From NCBI RefSeq assembly GCF_000003605.2, contig NW_003140812.1, positions 644,935 through 665,403 on the forward strand: DNA of 20,469 nucleotides, given 5' to 3'. The translations under genes and the position numbers were made by a program. The stretch's first letter is position 1. Each line of letters opens with the position of its first letter. Of the stretch, positions 10,601 to 19,040 are shown piece by piece. This stretch comes from Saccoglossus kowalevskii. Lineage: Eukaryota; Hemichordata; Enteropneusta; Harrimaniidae. Under the pieces are notes generated by a model. It made no database searches. It saw nothing but the letters and a program-made list of their open reading frames with translations, and had not been told where the DNA came from.

Positions 10601-10960
10601 GAGTTGATGATGTAAGTGATATCATGCAGCTCATAAGAAATGATATCATGTGAGCTGCTTGTCCGGCCACTTCAGGGGCGTCCTCGGTGCTGCACGGAGT
10701 GGTCCGGCCCAGTCGAGTGCGGATTGCACAAGCCGGATATACACGAGACTGGACTGTGCGTAAACATTCTAATAACTTCCTTAGTGCACTGTATGTGCGC
10801 AAAGAAAGACTTTCGCGGTTGCAGGGCTTTTATACTTACTCGATATCTTATTTTGCAGCGACAACAGGAATGAACAATAGACCTTAGAGAACAAGGTCTA
10901 TGGGTGAACCATGGAGCTAAAAAAACTAGGTCAGTTATGAGAAAGGGGAAAAAAGACAAA
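10601..10960. other. CpG-richer patch with palindromes and a perfect hairpin
   Basis: The patch has TGATATCAT at 10617-10625 and again at 10640-10648, and an inverted repeat GCAGCTCA/TGAGCTGC (10626-10633 and 10651-10658). A GC-rich core (about 10659-10810) is open in several frames on both strands. At 10877-10901 there is a perfect hairpin (9-bp stem ATAGACCTT with AAGGTCTAT, 7-nt loop). Because frames overlap on both strands, none is called as coding. It may be a promoter or short repeat; I do not recognise it. Confidence 0.4.
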
Positions 10961-12089
10961 CCAAGCTGTGGGTACTGGCCTAGATTAGTTCATTGGCAGA
11001 TGTGGTGGGCCTGGTTGGTCATGATAACATGATATTAGTGGGTCTCTTCAACAAATACGTCCCGGACAATATGTCGAGTATGTTTCTCAAATTTAATATA
11101 TGATGTTCCCGACAATTTTAAAATAAATTGATTGAAAGATCCCGCAAAAACGCAAAAAAAATTCTGTTCCCTGAAATATATCCCTGCAGTGAAATGATTG
11201 GTGACTGACAACATTGTCCGTATTCAAGACCTTTTTGTAATGTATTAGTCGTGCACATATTCGTGTATATTAGGCGTCGCGCAACTGGGTATGCCAGTGC
11301 CACACAGTCGAAACACGAAGTTTTTTGTAGTTTTTGGCGCTTTTTTCACGTTGCATAAGGTCATTATTGCCTAGCCGAAAAGACACATTATGGCAAACCT
11401 TGTACTGTACAATAACTACATTGTGTAGTTCATTCATTAATAAACCAGAATTATTTATGACCTGGCACCGGTTCGTGCATGCACGGAACTAAATAAGGAG
11501 CTCCATGATGTAAGTAAGCAAACTACTTTCAAAAGATTGCATGGGCCCTGAGCGTTGAAGTACGCGATTTAATAAGTCCTTTCAAATCGGATAATAGCGT
11601 AATGCATGATGTTAGCTTGCGGAACTAACACCTTCGGTTGAAATGATAACCTGTGTACCAAGTAAGCAACTGGGCGGACCACGCAAATTACATTTTCCAT
11701 GACGCGCTGGTGCTATCCCTGGGATTGCGGAGCTACGCTTTAAGGAGGGTAACATTATTAAAAGTATGTCCTAGACATAATACAACTATGGAAAACCAAC
11801 TTTTTTTTATTTTGAATAATTTGTTTTCAAGTTAAAGTACACACACATTATCAATATATGCATTTGTAAAACAAGTTCTAGAAGGGAGAGCAAAAGATAC
11901 CTCTCTCTCTCAATTACCACAAACAGAAGAAAATTTTGACTTTAATACAAAATGTGTCAATAGTTTGATAGAAGTAATCCTGATAAACTGAACTCTGTAA
12001 GCTTCATCATTGTGGAGTAAATGATCATAATTACCTCATTTGCTTCTCGTCATAAATCTAACTAGACCAACAGCCTCCAAACATTATTA
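10961..12089. other. Intergenic DNA with CpG-richer stretch, no gene supported
   Basis: It contains a GC-richer part at about 11460-11760 (cgcgctgg, ggcggacc, gcggagctacgc). A 43-codon minus-strand frame starts with an ATG near 11700 and stops near 11572. That frame looks plausible as protein but is too short and unsupported to call. The remainder is AT-rich. Confidence 0.35.
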
Positions 12090-12099
12090 GTAGTGAAAA

Positions 12100-12500
12100 T
12101 GCACAGTCAGCAATTCCGTGTTTGTTTACGTCCACCATTTTGGTTGGTACTCGGAGAAGTGGGCCAGTTACGGGGTGAGCCAGCAAATGCGTCGGTGAAG
12201 TGGGCCAGTAGGAAAAGTAGGCGAAGACTAGTGGGCCAAGTTATTTTATTACCCTCCCCCCTTATTAGATATACACGGCGAATATCAACCAATATTTAGT
12301 TGTACAATGTCAAGAACAACTTTTACAGACCCAAAAAGTCTTACTTCATTATGTGATTTTCAGTCAACTTTTTATTAACCAACGTCGCCATGAAATGCTC
12401 GATTGTTTGGCATTCACCTGAACATCCAGTAAACAAAATGGCGACTTTAGCCGAGATCGAACTCCGTGAACAAATTTGTGCATAGGCCTACCCGTAAACC
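12100..12500. promoter_or_regulatory. Possible divergent promoter region
   Basis: A CpG-richer stretch is bounded by two outward-facing sequences of the form CAAAATGG(T/C)G. On the minus strand the ATG lies near 12139-12143 (AAAATGGTGGACG). On the plus strand it is at 12438-12440 (ACAAAATGGCGAC). AAATGGCG is the YY1-type element often found at start codons of housekeeping promoters. Between them are three copies of GTGGGCCA (12159-12166, 12200-12207, 12231-12238). The coding frames after either ATG are short: the plus frame gives 15 codons before TAG. No TATA box is clear. This is inference from motif layout. Confidence 0.22.
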
Positions 12501-12595
12501 ATCTCTTGAAATGAAACACATCAAACAAAGCATGTTGGTTAGAATTCTAGTAAACATGTGTTCGGCTTCTTTTATGGAAATAGCGGGTGAAATAG

Positions 12596-12748
12596 CAACG
12601 CACGACCTCGGAACTAACGCCCGGCAAATCGAGTTACGTATACAGCGTCGCATCAATTCCTCCTAAAATCCAAGAAAATGTGAACGTTGGATTACTTGTG
12701 CGTGATATTATACGTGAATTCAAGTCTATTGAGGTGTGTTTCGTCTGA
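12596..12748 (+). CDS. Candidate exon of unknown gene
   Basis: An open plus-strand frame of 50 codons follows a TAG at 12593-12595 and ends in TGA at 12746-12748. Its translation has ordinary protein character (pieces: SELTPGKSSYVYSVASIPPK, NVNVGLLVRDIIREFKSIE). It contains a donor-like GAG|gtgtgt at 12733/12734. The acceptor would have to be a weak aaatag. Other frames in the same stretch are also open (plus 12466-12666, minus 12447-12656), so the reading is ambiguous. No family is recognised. Confidence 0.2.
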   Translation, partial: QRTTSELTPGKSSYVYSVASIPPKIQENVNVGLLVRDIIREFKSIEVCFV

Positions 12749-13318
12749 TCATGATTTTTTATTGTAAGATATTTATGTAATATTCATTTTAGAAGGGTTT
12801 GCATCAGTTTTGAAGGGTACACGTCAACATAGATGGGGGGGGGGCAGTCGCGTGTATTTTAGAACAACGTTCTGTTGTAGTTGTATTTATGTCATTTTCA
12901 CTATCGATTGTCCGGCTGATATATGCCTCATGTCTACATAAAATACGGGGGCAAAGCAAGTGCGAAAATAATTGTTTCGTGTTTTTTTATTTTAAATAAT
13001 ACCCGTAATAACCCTAACCCTAACCCGTTTCAAGTTTATTAGAGAAGCACAGGTAAGTGCACCACTAACCATAAAAAAGCGGATTATTTATGTGTATCTG
13101 TAATATCTTAAACGTCTATGACAATAAGCCAAATAACCAAACATTTTTTTGTTTTCATCAGTTATTATCACATTCTCCCAAGACGTTTGTATCCGCTGAC
13201 AACACAATAGAAAACTCAGATGTAGTAAGTATATAGATTAATTTACATATAGTAATCAATCCAGGTCCATAACCTACTATCTGATTATTGTATTTGGATT
13301 ATTGACTGTGATTATTAG
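12749..13318. other. Intergenic DNA with G-run and telomere-like tract
   Basis: No gene is seen. Features are a run of ten Gs at 12835-12844 and a three-unit TAACCC tract at 13009-13026. Confidence 0.5.
13009..13026 (+). repeat. Short interstitial telomere-like repeat (TAACCC)3
   Basis: Three perfect tandem copies of TAACCC, the complement of the metazoan telomere unit GGGTTA. It is too short to indicate a chromosome end and may be a repair or insertion scar. Confidence 0.9.
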
Positions 13319-13930
13319 TCCCCGTTCGGACCTCCGTGCGTCCGTGCGTGCGTGTGTGCGTCCGGAACTGTATCTTAGAAACGCCTAGAACAATCACAAT
13401 CAAACTTCACACATACTTCATGCATGATATTATACATATGCAAATCAATCTGTTTCACGATGTGATTCAAGATGGTCAAATGGCGACTATTTTAGAGCTA
13501 AAAAAAATCATCAAATATCAAGCATTTCTGGCATTTCTGCATGAATTTTGTTCAAATTTGGTACATACATTAGTCATTACGGGTTTCTGATGCACGTCAT
13601 TTTATTTTTCAGATCGGATTCAGAATGGCTGACTAGCGGCCATTTTCTAGTGTCATATCTAGTGTTATATGCTCTGACTGATTATGTTCAAATTTTATAT
13701 ATTCATTATACATGTATTCAAAATGGCTGATTTTGTTTTAATTAATGCTGTTCCAGAGCAATATCTCTTAATACTCGTTTGACGAACATATACAAATGTC
13801 AATCATTTTAATGTTAAACAATCATCATTATCATATTCCTGACATGTTTATGTTTCAGCTATATTACTATCAACAAAACTATATATCTTAAATTCGATAA
13901 CTAACTGGGACTGTGCCATGCATGGCTTGT
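13319..13930 (+). mobile_element. Non-autonomous repeat element with internal tandem units, copy B
   Basis: The head is rich in gtccgtgcgtgcg-type sequence (13319-13372). It is followed by about three diverged units starting near 13397, 13551 and 13687 with (a)tcaaacttcacacata, ttcaaatttggtacatacat and ttcaaattttatatattcat. Each unit also has a block like tcaaatggcgactattttag / agaatggctgactag / caaaatggctgatttt. The 3' end is ggactgtgccatgcatggc plus ttgt, with the perfect palindrome GCCATGCATGGC. The 3' half is repeated at 1-274. The frames 13336-13590 and 13548-13730 lie inside it and are not genes. The architecture resembles non-autonomous Helentron-type (HINE/pearl) elements; no transposase is seen. 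Confidence 0.7.
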
Positions 13931-14585
13931 ATCTATATATTTGCTTAAACACAGTTTATCTGTGATAGATGGACTTTGGCTAGGCCTAGCATAAATACCC
14001 GACTATCATTTCCTATACTATGCTATGCTATTACTCTTCCTATGCTATTAAGTTAATTAATGCCTGTAATAATTGCTTTTATTTCACCTCCTTGGTCTGA
14101 AGGTTTTCGCAATCGTTAACTGGCTGAAATCATGTGATTTCAAGTGTGTGCGCCATGGTGCTGTATAATTAGCAGTCACTAATTCTCTAACAAATGGTTG
14201 ATAGAAATGTACTGTGATACAGCCTCAAGTATTATTGAATTTATGTTTTATTTTCTATATTTTTTTTAATTTTTCTAGTGTGTTTTGTCTTTTTCCTATT
14301 TCCTTTTTTGTCCAACTTTATCAAGATCCAAATGTAGATATGATTCAATAAAGATTATTATTAGAATTAATGAAATTCGTGATTCTAAATAAGGTATTCA
14401 TAAATAATGTTTTGATAATATATTAATTATTTTCATTATTTAGGTTGTATTTTATTATACGGTGAATTATTTGTATTTAAGTAGGTCACATACAAACTGT
14501 TGCATTTGGTATATGGCACACACGACTTCATATGTCAAAGGCAAAAAACAAAACTTAAATGATAATACAATTTCTCCTCGTTTGG
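13931..14585. other. AT-rich intergenic DNA
   Basis: No gene recognised. It contains a 12-bp palindrome GCTAGGCCTAGC (13979-13990) and a short tgctatgctatt-type run near 14015-14050. Confidence 0.5.
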
Positions 14586-14692
14586 GCATAATCATAAAAA
14601 AAATTGGTTTTACTTCTGTGTATCCGTCTGTGCGTCCATCTTAGACATGCCTTGATGGACTATCGTACATATGCAAGTGCATTTTTCATGAT
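14586..14692 (+). repeat. Solo head fragment of a GTCCGT-type repeat element
   Basis: The sequence tgtgtatccgtctgtgcgtcc followed by atcttagacatgcct resembles the head of the element at 13319 (gtgtgcgtccggaactgt, then atcttagaaacgcct). The tandem body is absent, so this looks like a truncated copy. Confidence 0.45.
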
Positions 14693-14966
14693 AAATTTTA
14701 ATAATAGTTTATTTTATTGACAAAACAACACTGTATGTAAGTCTACACTTACACAATTGAAATAAGCCAAGTATATATTAAATAATGAGTACAAAACAAT
14801 TGATTTAGTTCTGGTCAGAATGTACATCTATTCGAAAGGTAGTTTTCATGCATTTTATTTGCAAGAAAATAACAACAAAAATCACATGGCATGGCATCAG
14901 GACCAGAAATAAATTAGCCTACTATTATTATACTGAAAACACTTGAATGCATGTGCTGAATAAGAA

Positions 14967-15291
14967 GGTTTTCATGGATTAATAGTCTATCGATACTGTT
15001 ATGCATACATATATACATATAATGTATGTGGTTATAGAAATTAAGTTTCTCGTGGACTAATAGGCTATCAATAGTTTGATATATACAAACATACAGGAAA
15101 AATGAGTGTGATTATAAAAATTAAGATCATCATGGAATAATAGTCTATCAGTATTTTGTTGCATGAATGGTAATGAAGTAGTTATAAAAAAAGTTTCTCA
15201 TGAATCTCATATTCTATCAATTACTTGATGCATACATACATACATACAGGAAATGAATGTGGTTAGAAAAATTAAGGTTCTCGTACACTGA
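14967..15291 (+). repeat. Degenerate ~80-bp tandem repeat, four units plus partial fifth
   Basis: Units begin with gtttctcgtgga-like sequence, followed by agtctatcgatactg / aggctatcaatagtt / agtctatcagtattt / attctatcaattac at 14984, 15062, 15142 and 15211 (spacing 78, 80, 69). Each then has cata-rich sequence and ggttatagaaattaa-like ends. A partial fifth copy starts at 15276. Units 1 and 4 contain short CATA runs. Confidence 0.8.
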
Positions 15292-17440
15292 GTGCACATG
15301 CATCGCTGAAGACTTGTATCTGAGCAAGGTGACAAAAATAACTGTTGATTATTGGTAATGTAGATTTGCCAAATTTGACAATTTCCTCCCAAGCATGCAT
15401 CTGTTATGTAACACCTTGTGCAGAAATGTTTATCCAGATGTACAAGTCACATTTAATATGTGTAGACTTCATATAAGACCTGTCATTGCTGCAGCACAAC
15501 AACCATCTGTTAAGCTCATTTAGTAGAGTGAACCACACTTTAGTCTAAAAATATATTTTGAAATTACACACCACCACAGATTAAGAATGTACAAAAATAA
15601 AAAAATGTTACATCGCAAAATATAATTAAGAAATATAAAAACGGCTAGAACTTAAATTAAATAAAATTTGACAGGATGGCACCTTTGGACAGACTGCCAA
15701 AGGCCAAAGTTGTGGCAGGCTTTGAGCAAGAGTGACAAATTTCAAGGTTAGTCACCATGAGAAAGATGACCAGCCTCTTGAATATGCGATGAAGATGAAA
15801 ACCTTGGTCTTAATGAACGTTAGGAAGATTAATGACCAAGAAACGCTATATATGTCGCTTAAAATGTGAGAAAAAATCTTATTATAAAGAATAGAATAGA
15901 ATATTTTGTTTGGCATGTTAAATTTCAGCACAGGGTACAATAAAGAAAACAAAGAAAAAAGAGAAAAAAACACAAAAAAGAACTATAAAAAAATCTAGTA
16001 AAACTAAAACAGTTACACATTTAAAAAATACATCACCTCTATTTCTTGACCATTTAACAGCAAAACAAATAATTAATTTTTGTCAATTGAAACATCCTTA
16101 ATATAATACAATGTTTGTTTATTTCACAGTGTTGGTTAAATGGAAACACTACAATATCAACTAATCACCTTACAGAGATCGTGAGAATAGGCAGTCAAGA
16201 AGTTATTGGACAAATTGCAGCACACGGACAATGTTTTGGCATCAAAACCTTTTTTTAGTTTTTAAATAAATTTACTTCATGACAGAAACACATTTTTCAA
16301 AGTCAGGTGAAAGTGTAAAATCTAGTAAAAGTTAAAATATGGGATTCATAGTGACTTTAAAAAAGTTTAATTATAAAATCGTAAACAATGTGTACATTTA
16401 CACAAACATATTCATATGTGAAATAATCTTTATATAATGTCACTTTGTTTTGTTGACAATATAACTGATTCTGCCAGATTGCCAAAATTGTAAACCTCAC
16501 TTGATTGCAAAAATTAATATTTGTCCAGTTAGTATTGGGCCAAGAAACAGTTGCCTTTGCCTTTCATATTTTGTTGTCACAGCACAACACACTCTCTATA
16601 TTATATATTTTTAAATGACTCAAGCTTTGTATGACTAATAAATACATCTTTATCTTTGACAGGAATTGAGTCGTTACAAAATAATTTCATTTTTCCTTTA
16701 CATATTGCATGGTTTTTCGAAACTGAAAAGTACAAAAACATGTTTCTTTCACGGACAATTTTTTTTTCTACCACACAAATAAAAACGTTGTGCATTAATA
16801 TGAACGAAAAATAATTCACATTTTATCAACCCAAGGATCCAGTATTTGCTCTATTAGTCATTCATACACTCACGTAAATGACAGAGGCATGTCAATGGTT
16901 CAAATCGAACATATTTTGAAACTGTCAGGCAACAATCAACACTAAATATTAAGTATATTTCCCACACAATGTCACACATATTTCCGGCCATCCAAATATT
17001 TATAATGCCTTCCTAATTGAATGTTAACATATGCAGGACGTTGTGGGGACCAAATAATCATTTGTATTCAACAAATTATTGAGTACTTGAAATTCAGAAT
17101 GTAAATATTAGTATTATTGCTGTTTTACCGTTTAAACATCTCAGTCAATATTTGTAATCCCAAAATAAATCCCATAATTATTCGGAATTTAGATCAACAC
17201 CTGTTGACAATAGGAAATTTTTCCCAGAAAAATACAAAAAAGATATACAAAATTTTACATGAACATTTTGATGGGAGAATGATGGCGCTCACAGTTTAGT
17301 CCGATGATAAGAATTATTAAATATACCATAAAATTACAAACTTAAATATATATTTCATCAAATTATAGATACTGAATAATTAGTACTTAATATTATGCAA
17401 ATATTACATCTGGTCAACTCAATTTATATGTTAACACAAT
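15292..17440. other. AT-rich DNA, no gene recognised
   Basis: About 2.1 kb of A/T-rich sequence. Frames at 15752-15973 and 16601-16819 (minus) and 17117-17299 (plus) have AT-driven composition and no splice or start context. A minus-strand AATAAA (complement of tttatt at 14710-14715), together with a possible minus-strand stop near 17468-17486, would allow this to be a long 3' UTR. That is speculative. Confidence 0.4.
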
Positions 17441-17623
17441 TCCTGGTGGTCGATAAAGAACGCCTTCTCATGGCTGTTGATTATTTGATTCCTTTAGCAG
17501 CAAGTTGTTCGCGTAATTGTCTAGAGTACTCATTCCAATTACAAGTTGCGAACCATCATAAGATGCATATCAAAATTTTAAATATTAATTATATTGTATA
17601 AACAAGCAGCCTATCGGCTTAGA

Positions 17624-18449
17624 TAGCTCCGCTGTTAGCAATGCACATTTCAATTAAAGAACAGAAGATATCATTAGAAAATGAACAATATGCATAATAT
17701 CAATGAAATGGGAATTGCTGTTTTCAACAAGAATTAAAAAATATCACCTTTCACCATAAATGACAAAAATAATCATCAAAATTAGATAATTGAAGATATC
17801 ATGAAATGAAATGAAAAGAAATGAGAGTGGTCCACATGTAGTACCTATATATGTAATATCAAAGCAATTGGACTTGTGATTTTTAACAAGAAGTCGAAAA
17901 TATCACTTTTTACCAAAAATAACAAAATTATTCACCAAAACTAGAAAATTAAAGATATCATTTCAAAATGAACAAATCTCAGAGAAGTTCACATGTAGTA
18001 CCTATATATGTAATATCAGAGCAATTGGGCCTGCTGATTTCAACAAGAAGTTGAAAATATCACTTGTTACCAAAAATGACAAAAATATTCATCAAAATTA
18101 GAAAATTAAATATATCATTACAAAATGAACAAATCTGAGCGAGGTCCACATGTAGTACCTATATATGTAATATCAAAGCAATTGGACTTGCGGTTTTGAA
18201 CAAGAAGTCAAAAATATCACTTTTTACCAAAAATGACAAAAATATTCACCAAAATTAGAGAATTGAAGGTATCATCATGAAATGAACAAACCTAAGAGAG
18301 GTCTACACAAGGTACATATACACCAAGTATCAAAGCATTCAGGCATGTAGTTTTCAAGAAGAGGTCGAAAAAGTAAAACATTGACACAGACGACGACGGA
18401 CAATCACTAATATGATAAGCTCCGCTTGACAAAGTCGACAGCAGAGCTA
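17624..18449 (-). mobile_element. Non-autonomous element with exact 157-bp tandem units, inverted ends and terminal hairpin
   Basis: The motif gtacctatatatgtaatatc recurs at 17841, 17998 and 18155, with a diverged copy at 18312: spacing exactly 157 each time. A further diverged unit begins near 17684. The outer ends are inverted repeats matching 11/12: TAGCTCCGCTGT (17624-17635) and ACAGCAGAGCTA (18438-18449). At the right end a hairpin forms at 18418-18448: AGCTCCGCT pairs with AGCAGAGCT and GAC pairs with GTC. Read on the minus strand the order is hairpin, gtccgtcgtcgtctgtgtc head, tandem units, tail. Family knowledge: ~160-bp tandem cores with terminal hairpins occur in bivalve pearl/HINE (Helentron-related) elements. 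Assignment to that group is inference; no transposase is present. Confidence 0.75.
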
Positions 18450-18600
18450 AAAATGAGTATAAGTGAATGTTTGAATTTCCATCGAATTCTTTACATCAAT
18501 ATGTGTTCAACCATATGAGTGTGATTGTATAGTTTACTTGAATCCACAATCTATGCATTGAGTGTAGTCATTAATAGTAATGGGTGATATATGGGTTTTG

Positions 18601-18823
18601 TCAAGTTAGTATCCAGTAAATAACCAATTGGTCTCTATCGATAGACTCATTTGAATAAATACAAGATGCCTCACTTTCGTGTGGTATTGGGAAAACAATT
18701 TTACTAGCTATCGTTCCAGGTAAGCATTCTAACAATTCAAACTTAATATAGGTCAAAAGGTCTTGCTCATTATCAATCTGACTTCCAGAGCCAAATCCAT
18801 GAAATCCAATGAAGTGCCCCCGG
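18601..18823 (-). CDS. Candidate terminal exon or gene fragment of unknown protein
   Basis: On the minus strand, 73 codons are open from an AG acceptor-like atcag (ending at 18824) to TGA at 18601-18603. The translation has balanced, protein-like composition (pieces: RGHFIGFHGFGSGSQIDNE, DLLTYIKFELLECLPGTIA, SKIVFPIPHESEASCIYSN), and the opposite strand carries several stops. There is no ATG near the start, so it would be an internal/last exon or a fragment. The 5' side runs straight into a pentanucleotide satellite, and the would-be acceptor lacks a pyrimidine tract. I do not recognise a domain. It could be part of a repeat-borne ORF given the mobile element ~150 bp away. Confidence 0.35.
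18634..18645. other. 12-bp palindrome TCTATCGATAGA
   Basis: Perfect palindrome containing TATCGATA (the DRE core known from fly promoters). It lies inside the candidate minus-strand exon, so it may be coincidental. Confidence 0.5.
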
Positions 18824-18825
18824 CT

Positions 18826-19040
18826 GATTCTATTCGATTCGATTCTATTCTATTCTATTCTATTCTATTCTATTCTATTCTATTCTATTCTATTCTATTC
18901 TATTCTATTCTACTACTAGTCTAGTCTAGTCTAGTCTAGTCTATTCTATTCTATTCTAGTCTATTCTATTCTAGTCTAGTCTAGTCTAGTCTAGTCTAGT
19001 CTAGTCTAGTCTAGTCTAGTCTAGTCTAGTCTAGTCTAGT
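18826..19040 (+). repeat. Compound pentanucleotide microsatellite (ATTCT)n / (AGTCT)n
   Basis: About 215 bp of pentamers. A few GATTC units lead into a near-pure TATTC run, then the array alternates and switches to a CTAGT run up to 19040. The mixed middle (about 18911-18975) shows blocks of the two variants interleaved. Confidence 0.97.

Noticed and set aside
10596-10959. Several overlapping open frames on both strands (up to 95 codons)
   Set aside because: They overlap one another in a GC-richer patch with few stop codons; no frame stands out and no family is recognised.
13336-13730. Two overlapping plus-strand open frames of 84 and 60 codons
   Set aside because: They lie entirely inside the repeat element at 13319-13930, whose 3' half recurs at 1-274; the frames follow repeat sequence and are not maintained between copies.
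15752-15973. 73-codon minus-strand frame resembling a membrane protein
   Set aside because: Its Phe/Leu/Ile/Tyr bias comes from A/T-rich low-complexity DNA (runs of aaag and aaaa on the plus strand).
16601-16819. 72-codon minus-strand frame with a Lys/Asp-rich C-terminal half
   Set aside because: AT-driven composition, no splice signals, no recognisable domain; indistinguishable from a chance frame.
16892-16906. B-box-like ggttcaaatc suggesting a tRNA or SINE
   Set aside because: No A box at the right distance and no cloverleaf stems.
18661-18726. Plus-strand exon ending in a perfect donor (ccag|gtaagc) after an ATG at 18665
   Set aside because: The frame stops after 13 codons and the minus strand has a better open frame across the same bases; the donor match is probably chance.
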